From Pseudoteredinibacter isoporae_A (GTDB lineage: Bacteria > Pseudomonadota > Gammaproteobacteria > Pseudomonadales > Cellvibrionaceae), in contig NZ_BAABWJ010000004.1 in the NCBI RefSeq assembly GCF_040372805.1, forward strand, positions 186,001-250,000: a DNA stretch of 64,000 bases. The letters are read 5' to 3'. A model generated the notes under the pieces. It did no database searches. It was not told the origin of the DNA and was given only the letters and a program-made list of their open reading frames with translations. Positions 18,448 through 28,200 of the stretch are shown piece after piece (the first letter of the stretch is position 1; every line of letters begins with the position of its first letter). A program made the translations under genes and the position numbers.

Positions 18448-18465
18448 TTTTGTGACATTTCGCCT
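18434..18465. terminator. Long stem-loop between uvrB and the thiamine operon
   Basis: AGGCGAAA plus GTCAC pairs with GTGAC plus TTTCGCCT around a TTTT loop, with one A-A mismatch. It is the probable 3' end of the uvrB transcript, although no U-tract follows on the minus strand. It overlaps the -35 region of the next operon. Confidence 0.5.
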
Positions 18466-18500
18466 AAGTCGAGAGCGAGGCTTCTTTGGCGCGACAGTCG

Positions 18501-20492
18501 TTATACCTGAGCCTTTAAACGTTGAATGTCATCACGCAGGCGTGCTGCATCTTCAAACTCGAGGTCTTTCGCATGCTGCATCATCTTCTCCTCCAGTTCT
18601 TTAATCAGCACCCAAGGATCATCACCTTTCTCCAATTGGTAGCGGCCTGACTTTTCAGCCACTCGATCACGCTTCTTGGCACGCCCAGGAACATGTGCTC
18701 CCTCGAGAATATCCGCAATATTTTTAACGATACCTTTAGGCTGAATACCCAGCTTTTCATTGTGTTCAATCTGCTTGGCCCGACGACGCTCTGTTTCATC
18801 CATCGCTCGCTGCATGGAGCCAGTAATACGATCGGCGTACAGGATTGCCTTACCGTTCACATTACGAGCCGCCCGGCCAATGGTTTGGATCAATGATCGA
18901 TCGGAGCGCAGAAAGCCTTCTTTGTCAGCATCCAGGATGGCCACCAAAGACACCTCGGGCATATCCAGACCTTCTCGCAACAGGTTGATACCCACCAGCA
19001 CATCAAACTCACCTAAGCGCAGGTCTCGAATAATTTCAACACGTTCTACCGTATCAATGTCCGAGTGCAGATAACGGACACGCACATCGTGTTCTTCAAG
19101 GTATTCCGTGAGATCTTCAGCCATACGCTTGGTCAGTGTCGTGATCAACACACGCTCATTACCTTGAGTAACGCGCTTGATCTCACCAAGCACATCATCC
19201 ACTTGGTTCAAGGCTGGTCGCACTTCCAGAACAGGGTCCAAAAGACCGGTAGGCCTTACAACCTGTTCAACCACCTGCCCGGCGTATTCCTCTTCGTACT
19301 TACCCGGGGTGGCTGAAACAAAAATTGTTTGGGGCGATGCCGTCTCCCACTCCTCAAAACGCATGGGGCGATTATCCAGAGCAGACGGCAAACGGAAACC
19401 GTACTCGACCAGCGTTTCCTTTCTCGATCGGTCCCCCTTGTACATTGCACCAATCTGCGGAACCGTCACATGGGATTCATCAATCACCAACAGGGCATCG
19501 TCGGGCAAATAATCGAACAATGTCGGTGGCGGCTCACCCGGATCTCGACCCGATAAATAACGGGAGTAGTTTTCAATGCCCGTGCAGTAACCCAGTTCCT
19601 GCATCATTTCCACATCGTACTTAACCCGCTGCTCCAGACGCTGAGCTTCAACCAGTTTGCCGTTTTCACGCAGCTGACTGAGTCGCTCGGTGGATTCCGC
19701 TTTGATCGACTCGACCGCATCCAGAATTCGCTGCCTGGGAGTAACATAGTGAGACTTCGGATAAACCGTAAAGCGCGGAACCTTAGAAAGAATTTCACCG
19801 GTTAACGGATCAAACAGGGACAACTGTTCAACTTCGGCATCAAAGAGTTCTACTCGCAACGCTTCTCGATCGGAATCAGCCGGGTAAATATCAATGACAT
19901 CTCCCCGCACACGATACGTTGCACGACGGAAATCCGCATCGTTGCGGGTGTATTGCAGTTCAGCAAGCTTACGCAGAACTTCGCGCTGATCGATTTCGGC
20001 GCCGCGTGTCAGGTGCAGGACCATTTTCAAATAGGCGTCCGGGTCACCCAGACCATAAATGGCCGAGACCGTTGCCACAATGACGGCATCACTGCGTTCC
20101 ATCAATGCTTTAGTAGCCGACAAACGCATCTGCTCAATATGCTCGTTTACTGAGGCATCCTTTTCGATAAAGGTATCCGAAGACGGCACATAAGCTTCCG
20201 GTTGATAATAGTCGTAATACGACACGAAATATTCAACCGCGTTATTGGGGAAAAACTCTTTCAGCTCCCCATAAAGCTGTGCGGCCAAGGTTTTGTTGTG
20301 CGCCATAATCATGGTGGGTTTCCCCAGGCGCTCGATAACATTCGCGATCGTAAAGGTCTTACCCGAACCCGTTACGCCCAATAAGGTTTGGTGCGAGAGA
20401 CCGTCTTCTACTCCCTGCACCAATCCGGCTATCGCCTTGGGTTGATCCCCGGCTGGTTCATAACTTGATTCAATCTGAAACTCTTTTGCCAT
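18501..20492 (-). CDS. uvrB: Excinuclease ABC subunit B, 663 aa
   Basis: UvrB is the damage-verifying helicase-like core of nucleotide excision repair; it takes damaged DNA from UvrA and recruits UvrC. Visible are Walker A ([16 protein letters not shown]), the beta-hairpin tyrosines in [16 protein letters not shown], helicase motif [44 protein letters not shown] (seen in parts), QTIGRAARN, and a C-terminal UVR motif ([14 protein letters not shown]) that contacts UvrC. Length is standard. It starts 7 bases after the rlmKL stop and so is probably made from an rlmKL-uvrB transcript, possibly with an internal promoter. No LexA box was noticed upstream. Confidence 0.98.
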   Translation of the reverse strand: MAKEFQIESSYEPAGDQPKAIAGLVQGVEDGLSHQTLLGVTGSGKTFTIANVIERLGKPTMIMAHNKTLAAQLYGELKEFFPNNAVEYFVSYYDYYQPEAYVPSSDTFIEKDASVNEHIEQMRLSATKALMERSDAVIVATVSAIYGLGDPDAYLKMVLHLTRGAEIDQREVLRKLAELQYTRNDADFRRATYRVRGDVIDIYPADSDREALRVELFDAEVEQLSLFDPLTGEILSKVPRFTVYPKSHYVTPRQRILDAVESIKAESTERLSQLRENGKLVEAQRLEQRVKYDVEMMQELGYCTGIENYSRYLSGRDPGEPPPTLFDYLPDDALLVIDESHVTVPQIGAMYKGDRSRKETLVEYGFRLPSALDNRPMRFEEWETASPQTIFVSATPGKYEEEYAGQVVEQVVRPTGLLDPVLEVRPALNQVDDVLGEIKRVTQGNERVLITTLTKRMAEDLTEYLEEHDVRVRYLHSDIDTVERVEIIRDLRLGEFDVLVGINLLREGLDMPEVSLVAILDADKEGFLRSDRSLIQTIGRAARNVNGKAILYADRITGSMQRAMDETERRRAKQIEHNEKLGIQPKGIVKNIADILEGAHVPGRAKKRDRVAEKSGRYQLEKGDDPWVLIKELEEKMMQHAKDLEFEDAARLRDDIQRLKAQV

Positions 20493-20499
20493 AGCGGTT

Positions 20500-22821
20500 T
20501 TATTTCGCCTGTATTAACCAGCACTGATGAATTTTGGCATTACGCTGAAAATCCTTGTCGATTGAAGCCGCGCTAAAGTCGTCAATGTCAAACTTATCCA
20601 AGGCTTCATAGTCAAGTTTAAAACTGCGCAAATTATTCGAAAACACCAAAACGCCACCCGGTTTTAACAAGTCCATACAGCGCTTAATCAGCCCCACATG
20701 GTCTTGCTGAATATCCAGGACTTTGCTCATGCGCTTGGAATTCGAAAAGCTTGGCGGATCCAACATGATCACATCAAACGCTTCACGACAATTATTCAAA
20801 TAGGTAAAGCAATCTTCCTGAACCAGCGCATGTCGGGATTCGGATATATTGTTCAACTCAAGGTTTTCCCGAGCCCAATCGATATAGGTGCGCGACATAT
20901 CCACGCTCACCGAGGAGTGCGCCCCAGCCAAGGCCGCTTGAACCGTCACTGTGCCGGTGTAACAAAACAGATTCAGCAAGCGTTTTCCATAACTGAGTTC
21001 GGCTACTTCTTTTCTCACCAGGCGATGATCGAGAAAAACGCCACTGTCGAGATAATCCCAAAGATTCACAGCAAGCTGAGCCCTGCCCTCATTGACAGTG
21101 ATTTTACTGCGCCTCTCCTCATCCCTGTCACGATGGCTTTCATACTGTTTCTTGCCACTCTGTCGACGACGTTGCTTAACAGAAATCTGTTCATCATTGA
21201 GCTGAAAACCGCTCACGATGGCATCAACCATTTCCTGAAAACGCTCCTTGGCCTTATCTTCATCGATAGATCGAGGCGCTTGATACTCCTGCACATGCCA
21301 GTATTCACCGTAAACATCAATTGCAGCGGCATATTCTGGAATATCCGCATCATAGACTCGATAGCAGTCGATCTCGCTGGCCTTCGCCCATTTACGCAGA
21401 GACTTCAAGTTTTTGCGCAAACGATTCAACACCATCACCGCGCCATCGCTGAGTTCTGATTCTTCCCGAGGACGATACAATACTCCGCCTTGTAACTCAG
21501 TGGCTTTAGGAGCAATCGCTTTTGGCGGCGCATTGACAAATTGACTGCTTTCAACACGAATCAATAAAAGCTCGCTGGGCAATGGGCCGTTAAACATTTT
21601 GTAGCGTTTGTGCGCTCGTAAACCCATCGTTTTACCGAGCTCAGGATTGCCTGTAAACACGCCACACTGCCAACCTTCGCAACATTCTTTCAGGCGATCA
21701 CCTAAGCCTCGATACAACTCTCCAAGCGTATCGATCTCACCGAGGCGCTCGCCATAAGGTGGATTGCTCAACACCAGACCGTGGTCAATATCTTTGAGCT
21801 GCTGTACGGCCAGGTGCTCAACACTCTGCAAAGTGAATTGAATATGACGCTCTAACTTGGCGCGCTGGGCATTGAACTTTGCGGCACGCAATACCTTGGC
21901 ATCCTGATCGAAACCCAGGAACTGCGGCATTGCCAAAGCCATCCCCTGCTGGCGCCGTTTGAGCGCCTCTTCTCGAATAGCTAACCAGACATCGCTTTGA
22001 TGGTTCAACCAACTTTCAAAACCAAAGGTTGGTCTGGCCAAACCCGGAGCAATGTCAGCTGCCATCAAAGCCCCTTCGATCAAAATGGTGCCAGAACCGC
22101 ACATAGGGTCGAGCAGCGCCAAACGCTCAACTGTGCCTTGTGTGCGCGCATCAGCCACCATTCGAGGCCATCCGGCTCGCAACAGAATTGCAGCGGCAAG
22201 GTTTTCTTTTAATGGTGCCAATCCCTGCTGTTGGCGATAACCACGACGATGCAGACTATCGCCGGACATATCGAGGCTCAAGGCCACTTTGCCACGATGC
22301 AAACGTGCGTTAATACGAAGATCTGGATATTGTTTACTGACAGAGGGGCGAGAACCGAACCGATCACGCAAACGATCTACCACAGCATCTTTAATTTTCA
22401 AGGCGCCGAACTGGCTATTATTGATAACCCGGTCTGTTCCAATAAAGTCCACGAGCAAGCTGCCATTTGGGCTGAGATATTCCTCCCAAGGAATACCGGC
22501 GGCAGCGTCATACATCGCATCGGCCGTATTGGCGGGCAAGCTTTTTAACGGCAATAGCACCTTATTCGCCAATCGCGACCAAAGACAGACACGATAGGCT
22601 CCTTCCAAGGAATCTCGCTCTGCGAGCTCACCGAAGTAAACCCCTGCGACGGTCTGCCGTGCGGGCCCGGCCCCCAGGCCTTCGATTTCTGCCAATAGCA
22701 GCTCTTCAAGCCCTTTTGCACAGGTCGCAAAGAATGCGTAGCTCTCACTTGGGGAAGGTTTCGGACCACGCTTCTCCGCGGTGGCCGCCTCGGGGCTTCG
22801 CCCTGATCGTTTTTCTGTCAC
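20500..22821 (-). CDS. rlmL: Bifunctional 23S rRNA methyltransferase RlmKL, 773 aa
   Basis: The N-terminal half (RlmL) makes m2G2445 and the C-terminal half (RlmK) makes m7G2069 in 23S rRNA. A THUMP domain covers about 55-160; the first methyltransferase has [15 protein letters not shown] and the catalytic [10 protein letters not shown]. The second has [16 protein letters not shown] and [13 protein letters not shown]. The GTG start at 22821 follows AAGGT by about 7 bases. Compared with the E. coli enzyme there is an N-terminal extension of about 27 charged residues ([19 protein letters not shown]) before the conserved [13 protein letters not shown]. It heads the rlmKL-uvrB transcript. Confidence 0.96.
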   Translation of the reverse strand: MTEKRSGRSPEAATAEKRGPKPSPSESYAFFATCAKGLEELLLAEIEGLGAGPARQTVAGVYFGELAERDSLEGAYRVCLWSRLANKVLLPLKSLPANTADAMYDAAAGIPWEEYLSPNGSLLVDFIGTDRVINNSQFGALKIKDAVVDRLRDRFGSRPSVSKQYPDLRINARLHRGKVALSLDMSGDSLHRRGYRQQQGLAPLKENLAAAILLRAGWPRMVADARTQGTVERLALLDPMCGSGTILIEGALMAADIAPGLARPTFGFESWLNHQSDVWLAIREEALKRRQQGMALAMPQFLGFDQDAKVLRAAKFNAQRAKLERHIQFTLQSVEHLAVQQLKDIDHGLVLSNPPYGERLGEIDTLGELYRGLGDRLKECCEGWQCGVFTGNPELGKTMGLRAHKRYKMFNGPLPSELLLIRVESSQFVNAPPKAIAPKATELQGGVLYRPREESELSDGAVMVLNRLRKNLKSLRKWAKASEIDCYRVYDADIPEYAAAIDVYGEYWHVQEYQAPRSIDEDKAKERFQEMVDAIVSGFQLNDEQISVKQRRRQSGKKQYESHRDRDEERRSKITVNEGRAQLAVNLWDYLDSGVFLDHRLVRKEVAELSYGKRLLNLFCYTGTVTVQAALAGAHSSVSVDMSRTYIDWARENLELNNISESRHALVQEDCFTYLNNCREAFDVIMLDPPSFSNSKRMSKVLDIQQDHVGLIKRCMDLLKPGGVLVFSNNLRSFKLDYEALDKFDIDDFSAASIDKDFQRNAKIHQCWLIQAK

Positions 22822-23487
22822 TTAAATACCTTTTTACATCGAAAGCCCTAACTGGGCGCACACCAGCCCAGAATCAGGGCAAGCCGCGCATTATCCCGTG
22901 AATGGCTCCTAAATTCTATGTGCGAGCCCGATATGGGCCCTTGCATTTCATCGACTACTGTCACCATATGACACAGCGGCTAATTCGGTAACAAGGCTCA
23001 GACTGATCGCTTTTTGAGCGCCCGCACTGTAAATGTCATCAACATCGGCGATATTGTATAGATTGTGCGCAAGGCACCTAATCCTCTATAGCAAAAAATT
23101 CAGTTTTCCTAGTGGCATATAAGAAATTAGCCGTTTGCAGTTTATTCACTTTTTGCTTTACTAGTTATCCGGTTCAGGAAACTTACTCAACCGGCTAGAG
23201 CTGCTGACACCTCAAACCTCGACATTGATTCTCGGTGAACACCCTCAATCAGTGACTTGGCCAGGCAGTTGAAGAATCCGCTGAACAGGACTGTTCAAAC
23301 GCTCAACAAAGAGCACACTCTAAAAACAGCCCGACGGCATTCCATTAGCGAAGGTGAACAAAAAGGCAGCGTGTAATCCAATCAATATCATCAATTCATT
23401 ATTAGACAGGAGCCCCCTAAATCCCGAATCGATGTTTGCCTCCACATGAGATGCAAACCTAAAAATAAGCATGAGGTGATTAATATA
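22822..23487. other. Divergent intergenic region between rlmKL and rmf
   Basis: This 666-base gap has no supported gene on either strand. It must hold promoters for rlmKL (minus) and rmf (plus). A CCGGTT/AACCGG inverted repeat with a 14-base loop lies near 23169-23194. Open frames here have no ribosome-binding sites. Such a long leader for rmf would fit its stationary-phase control, but no promoter could be assigned with confidence. Confidence 0.45.
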
Positions 23488-23691
23488 ATGAAACGAAGCA
23501 AGCGCGATCCATTTAACAGAGCGTTTAACAAAGGCTACCAAGCCGGTATTGAAGAAAAATCCCGCAGCAGCTGCCCACATGAAAATAGCGCAGCGCGACA
23601 ACATTGGATAAATGGATGGCGTGAAGGCCGTGAAGATCATTGGAACGGCTTTAACCGCATGGCACAAGCACAGAAAATCAGCAATATGTGA
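23488..23691 (+). CDS. rmf: Ribosome modulation factor, 67 aa
   Basis: RMF binds 70S ribosomes in stationary phase and turns them into inactive 100S dimers. The protein begins MKRSKRDPFNRAFNKGYQAG, the nearly invariant N-terminus, and has CPH plus WINGWREGRED, the known core. A perfect GAGGTGAT ribosome-binding site lies about 9 bases before the ATG at 23488, ruling out the in-frame ATG at 23446. It is monocistronic with a strong terminator. Length is slightly above the 55 residues of E. coli, but matches Pseudomonas-type RMF. Confidence 0.96.
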   Translation: MKRSKRDPFNRAFNKGYQAGIEEKSRSSCPHENSAARQHWINGWREGREDHWNGFNRMAQAQKISNM

Positions 23692-23760
23692 GCACGAAGG
23701 GCCACTCCAGCACAGGCGGCCCAGCTTTCTTCTCGTTTTTCTCTAACACATCCCCACTTA

Positions 23761-23787
23761 GCAAACGCCTTTGGCGTTTGCTTTTTT
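23761..23787 (+). terminator. Rho-independent terminator downstream of rmf
   Basis: GCAAACGCC (23761-23769) pairs with GGCGTTTGC (23773-23781) around TTT and runs into six T. Confidence 0.92.
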
Positions 23788-23814
23788 AGGTCCGCTCAAA
23801 ATGAAAAGCTAAAC

Positions 23815-24843
23815 TTATTGATTGCTTTGGTGAGTTTGGTAAGCATCAGCCACATCGCGAATCAACTGCGGCCCTTGATAAATAAAGCTGGAATAGATCT
23901 GCAGCAGTTTTGCCCCGGCTTCTAACTTCGCAATAGCCGCAGCGGCAGAATCAATCCCACCAACACCAATAATAGGCGTATCGTCGCCTAGTTCCTGGTA
24001 GAAGCTGGCGATGACCTCGGTGCTTTTGTCCGTTAGCGGAGACCCACTCAGCCCGCCCGCCTCGCCGACATAATCACTGTCTTCAACACCTTCGCGCCCG
24101 ATGGTGGTGTTGGTCGCAATCACCCCTTCCATTTCAGCTGCCTTGATGGTGCCCGCGACAGACTGAATCGCCTCGTCATCCATATCCGGTGCAATCTTCA
24201 CCAATATAGGCACCTTGCGACCATGTTCATCCGCGAGACGCCCCTGGCTTTCCTTCAGACCTTCCAACAAGCGCTTGAGATTGTCCCCAAACTGCAGATC
24301 GCGCAGGCCAGGAGTATTGGGAGAAGATATGTTCACCGTCACATAATCTGCAAGAGCGTACGCTCTCTCCAAACAAATCCGATAATCCGATAAGGCTTCT
24401 TCTTCAGGGGTCTCTTTGTTCTTCCCGATGTTGATGCCCAAAACTCCTGAAAACTGACGTTTCTTCACCTGCTCCACGAGGTAATCAACGCCTTTGTTAT
24501 TGAAGCCCATGCGGTTAATGATGGCCCGTTCCTCTTCCAAGCGAAACAAGCGCGGCTTTGGGTTACCCCCTTGGGGGCGAGGTGTGATGGTCCCAATTTC
24601 CACAAAGCCAAAACCGAGTTGCCCTAAGGCATTGAAGTAGTCACCGTTTTTATCGAGACCGGCGGCCAGGCCGACAGGATTTGGAAATTTAAGGCCAAAC
24701 AGCTCAACAGGATTGTCCGCCGGACTCTGTACAAATTTATCCAAAAGATGGAGACGTTGAGCAGCACCAAGACAATCGAGGCTTAGCTCATGAGAGTATT
24801 CTGGGTCGAGGGCAAAGAGGCATTTACGGAGCAAAGAGTACAT
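23815..24843 (-). CDS. pyrD: Dihydroorotate dehydrogenase (quinone), class 2, 342 aa
   Basis: This membrane-associated FMN enzyme oxidises dihydroorotate to orotate, passing electrons to quinone, in pyrimidine synthesis. The N-terminal helix (MYSLLRKCLFALDPEYSHEL) is the class 2 membrane-contact region and fixes the start at 24843. FPNPVGLAAGLDKNG, FVEIGTITPRPQGGNPKPRLFR (in parts), RMGFNNKG, VNISSPNTPGLRDLQ (catalytic Ser), ATNTTIGR, GLSGSPL and GVGGIDSAAAA follow in order. Length is typical. The gene lies downstream of the DUF2835 gene with a terminator between. Confidence 0.97.
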   Translation of the reverse strand: MYSLLRKCLFALDPEYSHELSLDCLGAAQRLHLLDKFVQSPADNPVELFGLKFPNPVGLAAGLDKNGDYFNALGQLGFGFVEIGTITPRPQGGNPKPRLFRLEEERAIINRMGFNNKGVDYLVEQVKKRQFSGVLGINIGKNKETPEEEALSDYRICLERAYALADYVTVNISSPNTPGLRDLQFGDNLKRLLEGLKESQGRLADEHGRKVPILVKIAPDMDDEAIQSVAGTIKAAEMEGVIATNTTIGREGVEDSDYVGEAGGLSGSPLTDKSTEVIASFYQELGDDTPIIGVGGIDSAAAAIAKLEAGAKLLQIYSSFIYQGPQLIRDVADAYQTHQSNQ

Positions 24844-24894
24844 GAAAAGAGTCCTGATTCGAATTGCGGCCATTTTAACAGCCGCGCAGCGGAT

Positions 24895-24919
24895 TAAAAA
24901 CCCGCAGACAAGCGGGTTT
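24895..24919 (-). terminator. Rho-independent terminator of the DUF2835 gene
   Basis: On the minus strand AAACCCGC, a short loop and GCGGGTTT lead into TTTTTAAT (24898-24895 and beyond). It lies 10 bases after the stop codon and upstream of pyrD. Confidence 0.85.
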
Positions 24920-24929
24920 ACGCTGAGAC

Positions 24930-25157
24930 TTAACTTAGACGCTCGAAACTGGACAGTCGATGGTTGTGATCAAAACCGATCCGAAACGCGCCTTGCACAC
25001 CGTTGTGCCCCACAAAGCGACGCAGAACATTCACCGGGAAGCGTACACTCCGCCCATCCCGACTGCGGGCATGGACATCCTTGATGGCAAAACGGTACAG
25101 CTTCTGATATTCCTCCGGCGAGATCGAAAGATCAACGACGATAAAATGTTTGCTCAT
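24930..25157 (-). CDS. DUF2835 family protein, 75 aa
   Basis: This small protein has the DUF2835 pattern: an initial beta strand (HFIVVDLSISPEEYQKLY), then RSRDGRSVRFPVNVLRRFVGHNGVQGAF and FDHNHRL near the end (in parts). The family is common next to pyrD or gdh in Pseudomonas relatives and has no known function. The ATG at 25157 is chosen because the earlier frame start at 25199 lies inside a GC-rich hairpin. The ribosome-binding site is poor. It contains no signal peptide or membrane segment. Confidence 0.85.
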   Translation of the reverse strand: MSKHFIVVDLSISPEEYQKLYRFAIKDVHARSRDGRSVRFPVNVLRRFVGHNGVQGAFRIGFDHNHRLSSFERLS

Positions 25158-25176
25158 AGGCGGATTGATGTATGTC

Positions 25177-25197
25177 GGGGCGGAAAAACTCCGCCCC
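25177..25197 (-). terminator. GC-rich hairpin after gdhB
   Basis: GGGGCGGA and TCCGCCCC form a stem around AAAAC directly after the gdhB stop codon. No U-tract follows on the minus strand, so it may act as an mRNA end or partial terminator before the DUF2835 gene. Confidence 0.5.
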
Positions 25198-25210
25198 ATT
25201 TAACAAGGTC

Positions 25211-28200
25211 TTACGCTTCTTCCAGATTGCACTTCACCAACGTTTCGCAATGCTCACTGGCCTGCGCCAGATCCAGCAACTCGCGCAGGGCTACGGAGAA
25301 CATCGCAAAATCCGCCGTCGCCGTATTTTGCAGTTCACCGATCATATCTTTCCAACGATCGACCAACACACGGTGCTCTTCGTCCCACAGATGCAGCACA
25401 TCTTCAATCGGCATCTCTTCTGGGCTCAAGCGGATGAAAGATACCGCGAGGCTGCGCATTTGCTGTTCCAGATCATCCATAAAGGATTCTCGGGCCATCG
25501 CCTGCCAGTAATTTCTCGGTTTCACTTCCTGAATTCGACGCGCCACATCGTGCAGCCCCAAATGCTCACCCAAGCGGAAATACACATCAGCCAAATGCTT
25601 CGGCTGAGAACCACTGGCAGACAGGGCATCCACCAGATCCAGGCCCGAATACAAATTTGCTCGCACCGCCGCATCAGCGGCCAGGGATTCAGACACGCCT
25701 GCACCTTCCAGCTCGGCACAACGGGTCTGCCATTCCGTTAAAGCATCACCGCTCATAACCTCAGGCAAGGCACTGATAATATCGCTGAAGCCGGTAGCGA
25801 ACTCCTGGACTTCTTGTCCTGGGTTCAAACGGCTACGACGATGGCGCAGCAACCAACGCGCCCCTCGGCGGACACGACGGTTCATGTTATCGAGTAACTC
25901 AAATTGCATTTCGGCAGGAACAACAAAATCCAGGGCCGCAACTTGCTTACGATAATCCTGCAAGCGATAAATATCCCGTGCCGCAACGTACGCTTTGGCC
26001 ACCTGCCCAGCATCGGAACCGGTCGCCTCCATCAAACGATGGGTAAACGTGATGCCCATATTGTTGACCATATCATTGGCCACTTGAGTCGCAATGATTT
26101 CGCGTCGCAGTCGGTGATTGTAAATTTGCTCTTTAAAATCTTCACGCAGGGTTTGCGGGAAGGCATTTTCAATCGCCGCTTCCATGTACGCGTCTTCAGC
26201 AATATCCGACTCTGCCAGCAGCTCTTTAAGAGCCACCTTCACATAGGAAATCAACACCGACAGTTCCGGGCGGGTCAAACCTTCGCCCTGACTCTGGCGC
26301 TCCTGCAAAATGTCTTCAGCCGGCAAATTTTCCAGCTCGCGAACCAAGCGCCCTTCCGATTCAAGGCGATTAATCAAACGACGATATTCACCCATGCGAG
26401 AGGTAGTTTGGAATTCAGCCAAACTGATTGCCTGGGTTTGGCGATAGTTATTGCTTAAAACCAAATCCGAAACGGCATCGGTCATATCGGCCAACAACTG
26501 ATTACGCTGTTTGCCGGTCATGTCACCATTGGATACCAGATCATCCAACAGGATCTTGATATTAACCTCGTGGTCCGAGCAATCAACACCGGCAGCATTA
26601 TCAATAAAGTCGGTATTACATGCGCCACCGTTTCTGCTGTATTCGATTCGACCCAATTGAGTCAGACCCAGGTTCCCTCCCTCACCAAATACCTTACAAC
26701 GTAATTCAGAACCATTTACCCGCAGACCATCGTTCGCTTTATCGCCCACTTCAGCATGGCTTTCGGCACTGCCTTTTACATAGGTCCCAATGCCGCCATT
26801 CCAAATCAGATCGACCGGCGCCTTCAGCAAGGCATTAATCAGATCCGTGGGGGTCATGTAATTGTCTTTAATATCGAAAGCCTGCTTCATCTGCGGGCTG
26901 ATCTTGATTGACTTCGCAGAGCGATCGAAAATACCGCCCCCTTCCGAAATCAGTTTTTTCTCATAATCTGTCCAGCTCGAGCGAGGCAATTCAAACAAGC
27001 GCTTGCGCTCAACAAAACTGGCCGCCACATCAGGGTTCGGATCGATAAAAATATGCAGATGGTTGAACGCTGCTTGCAAAGCAATGTGCTCGGACAAGAG
27101 CATACCGTTACCGAATACGTCCCCAGCCATATCACCAATGGCGATCACACTGAAGTCTTCTTTCTGAACATCAATGCCCTTCTCTTTAAAGTGGCGCTGT
27201 ACGCTAACCCAGGCGCCCTTGGCCGTGATACCCATACCTTTGTGGTCATAGCCCTGACTGCCACCAGAAGCAAAGGCATCGCCCAACCAATGGCCATAGC
27301 GAATAGAAATTTCATTGGCAATGTCAGAAAAGGTGGCGGTGCCTTTGTCTGCGGCCACAACCAAATAAGGATCATCCTCATCGCGGCGCACGACACTTTT
27401 CGGCGGAACAATCTCACCCTCTACGAGGTTGTCCGTCACATCCAACAGCCCCTGAATAAAAATCTTGTAGCACTCAACACCTTCAGCCAGGAATGCTTCA
27501 CGTCCTCCTTCAGCCGGCGGGCGCTTGGACACAAAGCCACCTTTGGCTCCGGCAGGTACGATTACCGAGTTCTTCACTTGCTGGGCTTTAACCAAACCCA
27601 AAACCTCGGTACGGTAATCTTCCAAACGATCAGACCAACGCAGACCACCACGGGCAACCTTGCCGCCACGCAAGTGCACACCTTCGACACGAGGGGAATA
27701 CACAAAAATCTCGAACATTGGGCGAGGCTCAGGAATATCAGCAATATCGCGAGGACTGAATTTAAACGAGATATAAGACTTATACTGCCCGCTCGCTTCG
27801 TCATTTTGATAGTAATTGGTCCGCAACGTGCCGCGCATCAAATCGAGATAACGGCGGATCACTCGGTCCTCATTCAGATTGGCTACATTGTCCAGAGACT
27901 CAAGAATTGCTTCTTCAATCTTTTCAGCATCCTCTGTATTGCCCGGCTTAAAGTAAGCTTCAAACAAAGCCACCAGCTGCTTGGCAATTGCCGTGTGATT
28001 GGACAAAGTATTCGCAATAAATGTCTGGCTCGCCGCAAAGCGCGTCTGTTTCATATAACGTGCATAGGCACGCAAAATGGCGACTTCACGCCAGCTCAGA
28101 TTCGCGCCAATAATCAAGCGGTTAAATGCATCGCTTTCAGCCTCACCGCTCCAAATTGCAGAGAACGCTTCCTGGAAACGCTCGCGCACAGCATTAAACT

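Noticed and set aside
23320..23667. 115-codon minus-strand frame opposite rmf
   Set aside because: Antisense to rmf, which has a perfect ribosome-binding site and conserved sequence.
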